Below, piece by piece: positions 11,432 through 22,349 of a stretch of 64,000 bases of DNA; position 1 is the stretch's first letter, and each line of letters opens with the position of its first letter. The translations under genes and the position numbers were made by a program. Origin of the DNA: Phocoena phocoena (taxonomy: Eukaryota; Chordata; Mammalia; Artiodactyla; Phocoenidae); contig NC_089236.1 in NCBI RefSeq assembly GCF_963924675.1, forward strand, positions 48,330,500 to 48,394,499, in the 5' to 3' direction. The notes beneath the pieces are model-generated. The model made no database searches. It had not been told where the DNA came from and saw only the letters and a list, made by a program, of their open reading frames with translations.

Positions 11432-11619
11432 CTGAATAGGCACAACAAAATTTGTTACCCAAAGCACCATCTTATGGGTAGAAAGGGTAAATAACTTTAA
11501 GATAGTAACATAAAAGAAACACTACTGTTTAAATAGGTAAAGAAGTGGAATTACCAAAATAAAAAGCAGTTAACTGTTAATCTGAATTTTTGTGCCCACT
11601 TTATTTAACAGTCATCTAT

Positions 11620-11805
11620 CAGGAGATGGCAAAATTTTCCTTAAAGGGCAAGACAGTAAATATTCTAGGCTTTATGAGGCACATACCATCTTAATGCATA
11701 TTCTGTTTGGTTTTACCTTTCTTTAAAAATGTTAAATCCATTCTTAGCAGGCAATCCATACAAAAACAGACCATGGATCATAGTTTGCCATTCTGTGCCC
11801 TATCT
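11620..11805. mobile_element. hAT-Charlie-type DNA transposon remnant
   Basis: Left part 'ggcaaaattttccttaaagg' with 'gcaagacagtaaatattcta' and 'ggctttatgaggc'; right part 'atacaaaaacagaccatgg' and 'catagtttgccattctg'. The two ends are inverted relative to each other, as in the common mammalian hAT element with 'agggccagatagtaaatatt'. I cannot give the exact family name. Confidence 0.6.
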
Positions 11806-12440
11806 TAATGCTAGTTGCTCAGTACTAATCAGGAGTTGGTAAAGGCTTAGAAACTTCCAGTGGCTGGAACTTTGGGCCGTCACTAATGGATAGTACCTTA
11901 CTGACAAAATATCTAGAAATGAAGAATGTATGTCTCACGAGAATCAGAAATCAACTTTCCAGAATCATTATTATCTCCATGAAATTTGTTTGAATTTTGG
12001 TAGTGTTTAGACATAGATACTGATGTAGATGAGAAGTTGACCTATTCTATCCTAATGTTCCTGCAGGTAACCTGAGTTTCAGACCGTAATGTGACTGAGA
12101 ACAGAACTTTACCAATAGAAAGATTGAACATATCTTGAGTTCATACAAGAGAATATGCTATTTTCATATCTTATTGCTTATTTTCATTTCCACTCAATAG
12201 TTGCAGTGTTACTTAGAATCATAAATACTGCCCACTATGCTTATAAAGGGCAGTGTTACCTGATTAGTTGGAGCCATGTTATTACGTTACTGTAGTGGCA
12301 TTTTCTTTCACATTACATAGGGGCAACTCTTGAATATAGACTCTCATGAGGCTTTATGTCCAGATTTAAATTGAACTGAGAGGCATCTGTAATAGTAAAC
12401 CCAAACAACATTCATTCATTCATTTAAAAAGTTTACTGGG

Positions 12441-12627
12441 GGGCTTCCCTGGTGGCACAGTGGTTGAGAGTCTGCCTGCCAATGCAGGGGACGCGGGTTC
12501 GTGCCCCGGTCTGGGAAGATCCCACATGCCACGGAGCGGCTGGGCCCATGAGCCATGGCCGCTGAGCCTGCGCGTCTGGAGCCTGTGCTCCGCAACGGGA
12601 GAGGCCACAGCAGTGAGAGGCCCGCGT
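12441..12627 (+). mobile_element. CHR-2-type SINE with target-site duplication
   Basis: Sense copy carrying the internal block 'ccatggccgctgagcctgcg' and 'ggagaggccacagcagtgag' typical of the recent cetacean CHR-2 group. Flanked by aagtttactggg at 12429-12440 and aagtttattggg at 12628-12639. It inserted directly in front of an older SINE. Confidence 0.92.
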
Positions 12628-12636
12628 AAGTTTATT

Positions 12637-12763
12637 GGGAGTTCGCTGGCAGTCCAGTGGTTAGGACTCGGCACTTTCACTGTGGTGTGCTAGGTTCAAT
12701 CCCTAGTTGGGGAACTAAGATCCTGCAAGCCGCATGGCATGGCCACCAAAAAAAAAAAAAAAA
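12637..12763 (+). mobile_element. Older CHR-type SINE adjoining the previous one
   Basis: Sense copy: 'gggagttcgctggcagtcca', 'ggttaggactcggcac', 'ggttcaatccctagttgggg', 'gccgcatggcatggcc' and a 16-base A tail. It sits inside an L2 fragment whose sequence (gtttattgagcacc) resumes just after it. Confidence 0.88.
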
Positions 12764-12769
12764 CCAACT

Positions 12770-13075
12770 GTTTATTGAGCACCTCCTTTGTGCCAAGCAC
12801 TGTTAGAGCCAATAAAAGTATAAAACTTCCTGCCCGTGAAACTTACATTCTTTTTTGGAGATTAGACTGTAAAGCAACAAACAAACCAAAAAATAAATTG
12901 TAGAGAAAGTGAAAAAATGACAAATGCTATGGAGAAAAAATAAAACAGGGCAGTCGGTGGGTGGAGAATAGGGAGGGATGGCCTCTCTGCGAAGACGGCA
13001 CTTAAATAAAGGCCCGAAAGAAGTAAAACCAAATGCTCAAGGTTTTTGAGCAGCTGAATTTTGCTAGATCTCATC
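12770..13075 (-). repeat. L2 fragment
   Basis: Antisense L2 3' end: 'tttattgagcacctcctttg', 'tgccaagcactgttagag', 'gtgaaacttacattctt', 'atgctatggagaaaaaat', 'gatggcctctctgcgaaga'. Diverged. Confidence 0.65.
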
Positions 13076-13329
13076 ATTAACTTAAGACTAAGGAAATTTT
13101 AAATGGCAGTATACCCAGGTAAAAATAGATTCCGATGGAATCTTGCTTTGCTATTAAATATGTAGGAAATGAGGTCCTACTACTCTCTTTGTTTTTTCTA
13201 TTTTAGAATGTAAAATATCTAATAAAATATGTAACTTTCTTTAACAGCGAAGTCCAGGTAGCTCACATTGGAAACAATACACTTTTTCAGTATTGCTGCA
13301 TTTTTTCAAAACATTTTTTTAAAAAGCTC

Positions 13330-13700
13330 TTGGTATTTTTGTTTGTTTTTTATTGTGATTAAAAACATATAAAGTTTACCATTTTACCATTTTTAAGTGT
13401 ACAGTTTAGTAGTATTAAGTATATTCATATTGTTGTGAGACAGGTCTTCAGAACTTTTTCATCTTGCAAACTGGAACTCTGTATCCATCGAGCAATGCCT
13501 CCCTTCTTCCCCACCCTCACCTCTGTAGCCCCTGGCAACCCACCACTCTACTTTGAATTGCTATGAAATTGACTGTTTTGTATACCTCATAGGTGGCATC
13601 ATACCATATTTGTCTTTTTGTGACTGGCTTATTTCACTTAGCATAACATCCTCAAGGTTCTTCCACGCTATATCTCAAAGCATTTTGCAGTACCTCTTAT
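13330..13700 (-). mobile_element. L1 3' end fragment
   Basis: Antisense L1M 3' sequence: 'tttttaagtgtacagttta', 'ttcatattgttgtgaga', 'gaactttttcatcttgc', 'agcccctggcaaccca', 'tttgtgactggcttatttc', 'ttagcataacatcctcaagg'. It splits L2 sequence that lies on either side. Confidence 0.85.
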
Positions 13701-13864
13701 GGAATTGTCTTTTGAGTCTGTGGCACATTCTTTTGAAGCTATTCATTTATTCAAGCCTTATTCCATGCCCAGGGCCCCTGCGCTAGAGTGCCTCAGAGTC
13801 TGATCATGGAAACCGTGTGTCATATAACATGTGTGATAAATACCAAATAGAAAGCAAGTAAAAA

Positions 13865-14100
13865 ATACTGTGAGGGTCACGTTTGTATTTTCAGACCTGG
13901 ACAGCAACAGTGAAAGATGAACTAGAGGAATGGAAAGAAAGAGCCAACAGACTTTGATATCAATTCAGACAGAAATTAAGAAGGTAGCAAAGGTGGTGGT
14001 GGAGGAGAAAGACGAGGCAGATGGAGGGATAAATTGGAGGGAGTGAGAAACACCTCTATAGGAGAAACAAGGAGGTAGAAACCAACAGGCGATAATGAAC
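13865..14100 (-). repeat. Probable L2 fragment
   Basis: A-and-G-rich antisense L2-like text around 'gaactagaggaatggaaaga' and 'ggtagcaaaggtggtggtgg'. In line with the L2 copy at 12770-13075, it may be the same element split by the L1 at 13330. Weak match. Confidence 0.35.
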
Positions 14101-14384
14101 ATTTTAGGCTTAGTAACTATGCAAAGTTATAAACACTCCTAGGTCTCAAGGGGCAAGGAGAGGAATTAGAGCCTTTGTAGGAAACTTTGGTCTTCCATAG
14201 AAGAATTTACTACTACCAAACTATGGCCAGGCAAAGGAGCTGAAGAATAGATATCCCAACTTCTTTCTCCTCTGACCCACAAGCCCACTTTGCAGCTCAT
14301 TAACTGAACCTAATCAGAAACCATAAGCCACCACTGACAGCATCCTGAGGCACAGCAGGTCTGAGGGTACCCAGAATATCCATC

Positions 14385-14518
14385 ACCATTATTTTTTATT
14401 CTCCTCATATTATGTGTGAAGTAACTGGTCATCAACTTGCCCGAGTTTACAAATAAATGGCTGGAGCCTGTTTTATTCCAGAGCCTGTACTTTAACCCAT
14501 TATTCTGTACTGTGCTCC
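14385..14518 (-). repeat. MIR SINE fragment
   Basis: Antisense MIR core: 'tcatcaacttgcccgagttt', 'aaatggctggagcctg', 'ccagagcctgtactttaacc', ending 'tactgtgctccag'. Confidence 0.6.
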
Positions 14519-14559
14519 AGCTACAAAAAAAAAAAAAAAAATCAACAACAAAAGAAGCA

Positions 14560-14640
14560 TGTCATTGAGCACCTACTGCATGCCAGACACTTTTCCTGTG
14601 TGCAGAAAATACAACATGAAACAAATGCTATAACTTAAGG
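14560..14640 (-). repeat. L2 3' end fragment
   Basis: 'cattgagcacctactgcatg' followed by 'ccagacacttttcctg' is the antisense L2 3' end. An A run at 14525-14540 precedes it. Confidence 0.55.
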
Positions 14641-15114
14641 ATTAGAGTCAGTGTCTAGGAATTACGTTCCACTGCTAGTTCAGTGACTTAAGTAGATTGT
14701 TCTGGCTCTCAGATAAAAGCCTGAAGATAAGCTTTTCAGGGCTAGTATGTGGCCCTTTGAAGTCATCAAGGACCTAGGTTTCTTCTGCCTTTCTCTTCAA
14801 ACCATCCTTGGTGTGTGGCCTCTGTCCTCAGAATCACAATATAGCTGCTGTAGCCTAAGCCATCACATCTGCATTCCAAGCAGGAAGCAAGAGGAAATGC
14901 GGGGAAATACCATCTCCTATTCTAAAGGCATTTTTCTATAAGTTCTACCCAACATCTTCTATTTGTATTCCATTGGTCAGAATTTAGTCACTTGTCCACA
15001 CCTAGCAGCAAGGGAGGCTGATAAATGTAGTTTTTCACTGGATGAGCCCATTACTCTCATAATGACATCAGAGTTCTGTTATTGAAAGGGGAAAAATAGA
15101 TGTAATCTAGGCAA

Positions 15115-15215
15115 CCACCAGGCTCTGTCATAGGGTCTTACTCATTTTTATAGCCGTACAACCTAACACAAAGACCTGATACATAGTCGGTGTTCAATAA
15201 ATTACTATAAAACTA
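15115..15215 (+). repeat. L2 3' tail
   Basis: 'gacctgatacatagtcggtg' then 'ttcaataaattac' matches the sense L2 3' end. Confidence 0.5.
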
Positions 15216-16034
15216 ATCTCAACTACAAGTAATTTAGTTCATGTAGTAGAGTGTCAAGAGATAGGGTTAGAGAAGTAGGCCTGGACCAGATCCTACAGGG
15301 CCCTATCTTCTAAATTAAATGTAGCTTGGACATGACAATGATAGTCAAGTTCCTGCCAAATAACCTAGCAATAAGGAATATACATTAGACCTATGGGACA
15401 AGCTGTGAAACTAATTTTAAATGGCTATGACCAAAAAACTGAAAAGTCAATTTATGAAGTGGGAAAGCAGTTAATCCCCAGGACAGAGGCACACTCGACT
15501 GTGGCAAAGCTACTTCATTAATACATCTGAAGAAAGAAATTACTGGGAGGAGGGGATGGAGGGCGGATGGTCTGCAATGGACCAGACACAGATTGAAGTA
15601 GTCAGGAAGGACAGTCTACCATTAAAATGCTTGTACTGTCCTTTATGAGTCTTAAGATTCCCTTCTAATATCAAAAGTTTTATTTACCTTCTACTATACA
15701 TACATAGTAGTAAAAGAACTTTTAGTATCAGTTGATTGAGAAAATGCAGATATACAAATTCTGTGCCTTTTGCTTGATCTGTAGAAGTTGCTTTCATATT
15801 TTTTTGTCCACAAGCCACAGTTAAGAAAACCAGTTTACATTATGACCTAGTGAAGATCACAGTTTCTCAAAATGGAACTTACCCCTCCCCTGGCAGATCA
15901 GCTAGCATTCTGGTTTGTACTCTGGTTTCTTTTGGATTTGGTTAGGCCCTGTCACCTTTGAATTCTCTTGGAAGATAGCACCTGGCTTTTCCCTATGATT
16001 TCCTTATTTTACCCTGGAAGCTTCTTTCACCTTT

Positions 16035-16246
16035 TTTTTTTTTTTTTTTTTTTTGCGGTACGCGGGCCTCTCACTGCTGTGTCCTCTCCCGTTGCGGAGC
16101 AACAGGCTCCGGACGCGCAGGCTCAGCGGCCATGGCCCACGGGCCCAGCCGCTCCGCGGCATGTGGGATCCTCCCACACCGGGGCACGAACCCGTGTCCC
16201 CCGCATCGGCAGGCGGACTCCCAACCACTGCGCCACCAGGGAAGCC
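16035..16246 (-). mobile_element. CHR-2-type SINE with target-site duplication
   Basis: Near-consensus minus-strand copy with 20 T on the left, 'gcggtacgcgggcctctcac', 'ggctcagcggccatgg' and 'ccaccagggaagcc'. The 14-base duplication cttctttcaccttt lies at 16021-16034 and 16247-16260. Confidence 0.94.
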
Positions 16247-16394
16247 CTTCTTTCACCTTTAATACTAATAACTTTGGACTTTATATTAAAGAAAAACTAC
16301 TAAAGTGTTTTAATGCAAATTTGCATTTTAGAAAGATAAGCTTGGAGGGATTGTGGGTGATGAACATAATAGAAGAAAAAGCCAAATCAGAATT

Positions 16395-16830
16395 AGGAAA
16401 TTCTTGAGGGAGTGAAGCCCAGAAATGATGAGGGCCCAAGGTAAGCTTTTTGGGGTCAAGATAGAAGCAGAATAAGGAGTTTAAAAGATATTTCTACAAA
16501 TGTTAGGGACTGTTTAGAATGAACGTAGCAAGTGGGAAAAAAAAAGGAGAAGTCTAAGATGAAGAGGAATCAATCATTTCTGGTTTAGATGACTGAACAA
16601 AATATGGTACCATTCACCAAGACAGAGAATATGGCGATTGGGGGAGTTCATTTTGACATACTGAATTTTACTTGCCTTTAGGCATCATGTAGAAGTATTT
16701 GTAGCTCAAGTTAGAGCTATGGTTATACAGATGGGGCTGGAGGAAGGAGGTGGAGGGTCTACTGGTGTATTTGGTGGTAATTGAAGCTGCCCAAGGGCAT
16801 GGCTAAGGGCAAGAGGAGCTGACCATTGAT
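16395..16830 (-). repeat. Probable L2 fragment
   Basis: Antisense L2-like order: 'gatgagggcccaaggtaagc', 'ggtaccattcaccaagacag', 'gggggagttcattttgacat', 'tactgaattttacttgcc', 'ggttatacagatggggctgg'. Very diverged. Confidence 0.45.
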
Positions 16831-17577
16831 GTCACTTCTAACATTTTGTGCATCAGCTATGTCATATGAAAAAGATAAAATTGTCATAACTTATCTTACT
16901 TATCTATATGCCAATGTATATACATTTAGGAATGTGGTTCTTCATAGTTTTAAGGAGATATAAGTGGGAAAGGAGTAATTGCATGTTTGATTTATTATAT
17001 TATATAAAATAAGATGTTTTGATTGGCATCAGTATCTTATATAGGGAGTTCTAAGTGCTTTATCACAGACCACCTTCCCTGCTCTTTTGTTACTACTCTG
17101 TATAGCCAGGCTCTTTTACATTGAAATGATTGAGCAGTAAACCCAAGAAGTACTCTGATAAATACTTAGCAATGCAGAATACCCAAAGCACAATGATTTG
17201 GATCTAGAAATTCTTTACTAAATATCTATTGAGTGAATGAGTATCTGTATGTAGATAGATAAGACAACTAAAAAGAAGCTGTGCCCTTGATTTTTTTATA
17301 ATTTTATTTGAAAATAGAATCAATTCATAAAATATTCGCCTCTGTAGAATATATTAAATATCAGATTTAAGCCAGAAAACACAGCTGTGTATTTATTTTA
17401 ATAGACATACCAGGTGGGAGATTATTTCTGACAAAAGACAAAATCTTTGCCCTTAAGTCTCTTTCTGAATTACAAAAAGCAATTATTTACTATAATTTTA
17501 CATAAAAATCCCCAATGTATATAGGTACTTAGTTCTTTGAATTGTTTCTCTTCTCCTCCTTATAAGCATTTTACTTA

Positions 17578-17627
17578 ATTTTCTTTTCTTCTTCTTCTTT
17601 TTTTTTTTTTTTTTTTCCTTTTTTTTT
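17578..17627 (+). promoter_or_regulatory. PIBF1: Very long polypyrimidine tract at the last PIBF1 acceptor
   Basis: About fifty uninterrupted pyrimidines, built of (TTC)n and T runs, directly before the acceptor acag of the terminal exon. Such tracts bind U2AF and PTB-type factors. The T-run composition suggests length variation. Confidence 0.75.
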
Positions 17628-17631
17628 ACAG

Positions 17632-17682
17632 ACCAAAAATGAAGCACCTGAGTGGTCTAAGACACAAAAAATGAAGACGTAG
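17632..17682 (+). CDS. PIBF1: PIBF1 last coding exon with stop codon
   Basis: Sixteen codons plus TAG complete the PIBF1 reading frame: the translation reads TKNEAPEWSKTQKMKT, which I recognise as the PIBF1 C-terminus (the human protein ends with the same EAPEWSK and QKMKT blocks). Phase 0 at the acceptor agrees with the donor at 5889, so the two exons join as ...PKPTLF then TKNEAP. The exon is too short to stand out as an open frame. The protein acts at centrosomes and centriolar satellites; this tail is lysine-rich and lies after the coiled-coil body. The exon carries the stop and the 3' UTR, so it is the terminal exon. Confidence 0.93.
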   Translation, partial: TKNEAPEWSKTQKMKT

Positions 17683-17905
17683 TGTTTTGGACAGATTTGC
17701 TCTATCATTATTTACTCCTGAAGGTCTTTTTCTGATGAACAAAATTTATCTTAATCATGTACTTGACATTTTTTAAATAGCTAATTTAAAGTTTATTTTA
17801 ACTGAATGTTAAATTAACAAATTATCATAATAATCAAACTACATAAAGTGCAAATATTTGGTTTTATCTATTTTGTTACAAAATAAATATTGTATACTCT
17901 ATTAT
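17683..17905 (+). other. PIBF1: PIBF1 3' UTR (end inferred)
   Basis: AT-rich sequence after the TAG. The end is placed about 15-20 bases after the first canonical AATAAA at 17882. No repeat is visible in it. Confidence 0.65.
17882..17887 (+). terminator. PIBF1: PIBF1 polyadenylation signal candidate
   Basis: Canonical AATAAA 200 bases after the stop, followed by a T-rich stretch. It is the only canonical hexamer I saw near the stop. Confidence 0.7.
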
Positions 17906-18450
17906 AATTTAAATATTGGAAGTTTTGTAATTCTTTAAGGCATTTTAAACATGTGGCTTATAAATATTTTGATTAGTTGTTATATTGGTGAGTATTTTTC
18001 TAAATATATAAATTTTGAATTTAAATATCATAACACAAATACCAAGACACCTTACAATTTTTAAATTAATAGTCATCTGTGAAGTCTACTAGAAGGCATT
18101 TTATATGCCCAGTAATGGTGGTCAGATATCATGTAAGTGGATATGAATTGCTGATTCTTTCTTTGGGCTCTGTTTTTTCTTATATTTCATATTATTATTA
18201 ACCAATACAATCTGGTACAAAGTCCATTATTCCATTGGTCAAGTAAAAATTTGGTGGAAACTGTCTTGTTACTTTGGTCAAAACAGATGCAGTATGGACC
18301 AAATATCTCGTCTGTAAGAAAAAATCAGTAGCATTTTCTCTTTTTCTTGTCATAAAATATGCTCCATTTGTCATTCGAGAGTTACAATTTAAAAGAAAGA
18401 AGGGGTGGAAGAGAAAGAAAAGAAAAAGAAAGAAGTATATTTTCATGTAT

Positions 18451-18669
18451 CAGATTTTCTCAACCACTGTTGACATAGAGGATGGACAATTCTTTATTCA
18501 GGACAGGAGTGGGGCAGTTCTTTGCCTTGTGGGATGTTTGTCAGCATCTCTGGCCTCTACCACTAGATGACAGTAGCACCCGCACCCCCAGCCCGAGTTG
18601 TGACAGTCAGAACCCTCTCTGTCCCTCAGGGTCACACATCACCCCTGCCTCCTAGTGAAGCACCACTGA
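18451..18669 (+). mobile_element. MER20 hAT DNA transposon copy
   Basis: Nearly full length (about 219 bases). Blocks: 'tttctcaaccactgttgaca', 'ggacaattctttattc', 'gtgggatgtttgtcagcatc', 'tctggcctctaccactagat', 'gacagtagcacccgc', ending 'gaagcaccactg'. Lies about 550 bases after the PIBF1 poly(A) signal. Confidence 0.88.
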
Positions 18670-19379
18670 TGCACAAATCACTGATTATCCTGGTAGATAT
18701 GATAAAAGAATCTATCTAATCACTGTGTTCTTTGAAAGTTTACAGTATCATAGGCTATTAGTTGAGTGTGAGAGAACAGAAAAAGCCTCTGATAATAATA
18801 TGCACTTGTAAATCTACTGTTGGCCTAAAAACCCTAATCTCATCCTTCCCTTTTATTTCGTTTGGATACATCTAAAATACGACTTTCTGCAACAAAGATT
18901 TGTGAAAACGGCCTTTCTCAGGCATGCCTCCTAAATCCAGATGCGCTTATAATTCATTAAAACTAAATTTGTAGCGTAATTTGTTTCCTTCCAAAATGCT
19001 AGAAGAGAATATCTGTTTTATTTTCACCTCTAGTTATTAATCGAAAAGCATTTTATAGTTTAGTTCAGTCAACGCTGTTTGTTATATGTACGTATTTTAA
19101 TATAAAGGAATACTGATTGATTATCCAAGTTAAAGTTATGGTGTGGACAAAGGCACAGAAGCAGGAAAATTTGGAGCTAATTTTAAAAATAGAAAATGCA
19201 ATGATGAGGAAATTGAGGATGTCTTCCTCCCTCCAAATCCCTATTTTTTTCCCTCTTCCTTTCCTTTCCTTTCTAGATATGAATTACTCCTTTAAAAAAA
19301 CATAGTTCTTTCTATCATATCCTACCATTAATAAAGCTCAGGATTAGACTGTGGTATGAAATCTTTTTAGATGACATTT

Positions 19380-19610
19380 GTGAATTTTCTAATTCAGATG
19401 CCACTCCTTCCAGAAAGTTCTATCTGTTCTACCATAGTAATTTATGTACTCTGTACTCTATATCTCTAATTCTGCTTACCATATTTTATAATAATTGCTT
19501 ACTTGTCCATTTCCTTGAAGGCAAGAACTATTTCTTAAGCTTTTTTTGGTCCTCAGTATTTAGCACTGTACCTTGAATTTAAGCTCTAAATGTTTATTTG
19601 ATGAATTTGG
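19380..19610 (+). repeat. L2 3' end
   Basis: Sense L2: 'ttgcttacttgtccatttcc', 'ttgaaggcaagaactatttc', 'agtatttagcactgtacctt', 'ctctaaatgtttatttgatg'. Confidence 0.7.
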
Positions 19611-19720
19611 GCACAGATGAGATACAGTGATGTAACTATTTTTTAATATATTAAAAATCAGTGGGGTTTTTTTTTTTTTTTTGCTTTTTAGTATCACAGA
19701 ATCTATTCTAGCTCATTTTT

Positions 19721-20319
19721 GTTTGGGGTTTTTTTTTTGAATTTTTGAATTTTATTTTATTTTTTTATACAGCAGGTTCTTATTAGTCATCCATTTTATA
19801 CACATCAGTGTATACATGTCAATCCCAATCTCCCAATTCATCACAGCACCACCCCCCGCCGCTGCTTTTCCCCCTTGGTGTCCATACGTTTGTTCTCTAC
19901 ATCTGTGTCTCTATTTCTGCCCTGCAAAGTGGTTCATCTGTACCATTTTTCTAGGTTCCATATATATGCATTAATATACGATATTTGTTTTTCTCTTTCT
20001 GACTTACTTCACTCTGTATGACAGTCTCTAGATCCATCCACGCCTCTACAAATGACCCAATTTCGTTCCTTTTTATGGCTGAGTAATATTCCATTGTATA
20101 TATGTACCACAACTTCTTTATCAATTCGTCTGTTGATGGGCATTTAGGTTGCTTCCATGACCTGGCTATTGTAAATAGTGCTGCAATGAACATTGGGGTG
20201 CATGTGTCTTTTTGAATTATGGATTTCTCTGGGTATATGCCCAGTAGTAGGATTCCTGGGTCTTATAGTAATTCTATGTTTAGTTTTTTAAGGAACCTGC
20301 ATACTGTTCTCCATAGTGT
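19721..20319 (-). mobile_element. Young 5'-truncated L1 insertion
   Basis: Well-preserved antisense L1 3' end with T-rich left edge: 'cagcaggttcttattagtca', 'cactctgtatgacagtctct', 'ctgagtaatattccattgta', 'gctgcaatgaacattggggt', 'ggtatatgcccagtagtagg', 'catactgttctccatagtg'. Flanking ctagctcattttt (19708-19720) and ctagctcaatt (20320-20330) form a target-site duplication. The minus-strand frame at 19951-20193 is the C-terminal tail of L1 ORF2, not a host gene. Confidence 0.93.
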
Positions 20320-20400
20320 CTAGCTCAATTCTTAATACCACTACAACCCTTGCCTTTTCTTTAAATTTCCAGACCTTCATTTTCGCTTTATAATTTTTTA

Positions 20401-20735
20401 AAATAAATTTATTTGTTTGTTTATTTATTTATTTTTGGCTGCGTTGGGTCTTTGTTGCTGTGCATGGGCTTTCTCTAGTTATGGCGAGCGGGGTCTACTC
20501 TTCGTTGCGGTGCACGGGCTTCTCATTGCAGTGGCTTCTCTTGCTGCAGAGCATGAGCTCTAGGCGCACGGACTTCAGTATTTGTGGCTCTCAGGCTCTA
20601 GAGCGCAGGCTCAGTAGTTGTGTCTCATGGGCTTAGTTGCTCCGCGGCATGTGGGATTTTCCCGAACCAGGGCTCGAACCCGTATCCCCTGCATTGGCAG
20701 GTGGATTCTTAACCACTGTGTCGCCAGGGAAGCCC
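20401..20735 (-). mobile_element. Long CHR-type SINE
   Basis: Minus-strand long form with the (TTTA)n tail on the left, 'ggctgcgttgggtctttgtt', 'ggcttctcattgcagtggct', 'tagttgctccgcggcatgtg' and 'cgccagggaagccc' on the right. First of three same-orientation SINEs in a row. Confidence 0.92.
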
Positions 20736-20739
20736 TCTT

Positions 20740-20912
20740 TTTTTTTTTTAATATTTATTTATTTTTATTTAGTCACGCTGGGTCTTAGTTGCGGCAGGCG
20801 GGCTCCTTATTTGTGGCATGCGTGTGGGATCTAGTTCCTGACCAGGGATCGAACCCAGGCCCCCTGCATGAGGAGCACAGAATCTTAACCACTGTGCTAC
20901 CAGCAAAGTCCC
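20740..20912 (-). mobile_element. CHR-type SINE, second in cluster
   Basis: 'cacgctgggtcttagttgcg', 'gtggcatgcgtgtgggatct', 'agttcctgaccagggatcga', 'aaccactgtgctaccagc'. Older and shorter than its neighbours. Confidence 0.9.
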
Positions 20913-20928
20913 TCTGCTTACTTATTTG

Positions 20929-21131
20929 TTTTTTTTTGTTTTTGTTTTTGTTTTTTGCCGTACGCAGGCCTCTCCCTTTGTGGAGCACAGGCTCCAGACG
21001 CGCAGGCTCAGCGGCCGTGGCTCACGGGCCTACCGCTCCGCGGCATGTGGGATCTTCCCGGACGGGGGCACGAACCCGTGTCCCCTGCATCGGCAGGCGG
21101 ACTCTCAACCACTGCGCCACCAGGGAAGCCC
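20929..21131 (-). mobile_element. CHR-2-type SINE, third in cluster
   Basis: Minus-strand near-consensus copy after a (TTTTTG)n tail: 'gccgtacgcaggcctctcc', 'gcaggctcagcggccgtgg', 'cggacgggggcacgaaccc', 'ccaccagggaagccc'. Directly followed by an L1 fragment. Confidence 0.92.
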
Positions 21132-21139
21132 TGCTTTTT

Positions 21140-21335
21140 TTTTTTTTTTAATTGTGGTAAAAAACACATAACATAGACTTTACCATCTACTCATTTTTAA
21201 GTGTAGGGTTCAATATGTTGAATTTATTCACATTGTTGTACAACAGGTCTCTCAGACTTTTTCATCTTTCAAATCTGGAACTCTAGACTCATTAAACAAC
21301 TCCCCTTTTCCCCTTTCTCTCATCCTATAACACGG
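21140..21335 (-). mobile_element. L1 3' end fragment
   Basis: 'aattgtggtaaaaaacacat', 'cattgttgtacaacaggtc', 'actttttcatctttcaaatc', 'ctcattaaacaactcccc': antisense L1M, homologous to 13350-13520. Confidence 0.8.
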
Positions 21336-22349
21336 TGACCCAGAGTCACTATGTTGTACAGGCAGTGGTTGGATAATCACCAGGAAATTTAAGGCCAGAT
21401 TCCCACCTTTAGGGGAGGTTGAAGTTGTTAATGAGCCAGTTTCCCTTTTATTTTACGATCCTGAGAGACTAATGATAGACAAAACAAAAGAGTTTGTCTT
21501 AAATATTACTCCTTTTAAAAAGTAATTAGTACTGTAAATGCTTCAAAGAAAGACTTCCTGAGGCTTGGAGGTCACCAGGCAAAACTCGCCAGCCAAACAG
21601 CTATCTAGAGTCCTCCAAGGTAATGTTTACTTTCGTTGATTTACAGAGCCCATGGTCTAGTTCTCAGCCTTACAGGACTCAGAAACTTAATTCTGTTAAT
21701 GAACTAAAGATGACACATCTTTCAGGAGTATGCCCACACTTACTGGTTATAAATCGTAATGTATCAGTTATGAGCGAAAAGTAAAACTATTATACAGAAT
21801 GCAACTTACTGGGATAAGCACAAATGATGTGTTCTTGCCTTATTTTCCCTTGGCTTCTGCAATACTGTACTCTCATTTTCCCCCTTGCTCCTCTTCTAGC
21901 TGATCATAAAACATTAGTTTTTCAAAGTGTCTTTTCCCCCTTGAGTCTTTGTTCTGTTCTGTACTTATTCTCTTGATAATTTCTGCTCCCTGGCTTCAGT
22001 TACTATATGCCAACATTCCCAAGTTTATATCCCTAGTCCAAACTGTTACCTTTTAATATAGGACCTGCCTACTTGACATCTCTACTTGAATGTCTCATTG
22101 TAACCTTAAACTTAACATGTACAAAACTGAATACACCAAGTTTCTTCTCCAGTGTTCCCAGTTTCAATAAATGGCTCATATCAGTGGCTATTCAATGGCT
22201 TGTATTACAAACCTATGAGTCATTCCAGACCCTTTTCTCATTAGGCCTCAAGCTTCAGTCATCACGCCCAGATGATCTAGCTCTTAAATAGTTCCCTTTT
22301 TTTAAACTTTCGATTATGAAAATTTCCAAATATATAAAAGGGCAAAATA

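Larger units (their letters stand above)
5889..17631 (+). other. PIBF1: PIBF1 last intron
   Basis: An 11.7-kb intron from donor gtaagta to an acceptor with a very long pyrimidine tract. It contains inverted-repeat pair 2, several CHR SINEs, L1 and L2 fragments, MIR copies and a hAT remnant. Stretches such as 6430-7900, 8250-9380, 10270-11100, 11810-12420 and 16900-17570 look unique; I saw nothing assignable in them apart from a short L2 tail near 8815. Confidence 0.85.

Noticed and set aside
15968..16407. Cluster of 60-111-codon frames rich in Arg, Pro and Ala
   Set aside because: They are translations of a CHR-2 SINE in several frames. The same peptides recur at every CHR-2 copy (12.4, 20.9, 24.7, 25.6, 30.0, 41.2 kb).
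19951..20193. 80-codon minus-strand frame with recognisable protein-like sequence
   Set aside because: It is the C-terminal end of L1 ORF2 in a 5'-truncated insertion, not a host gene.
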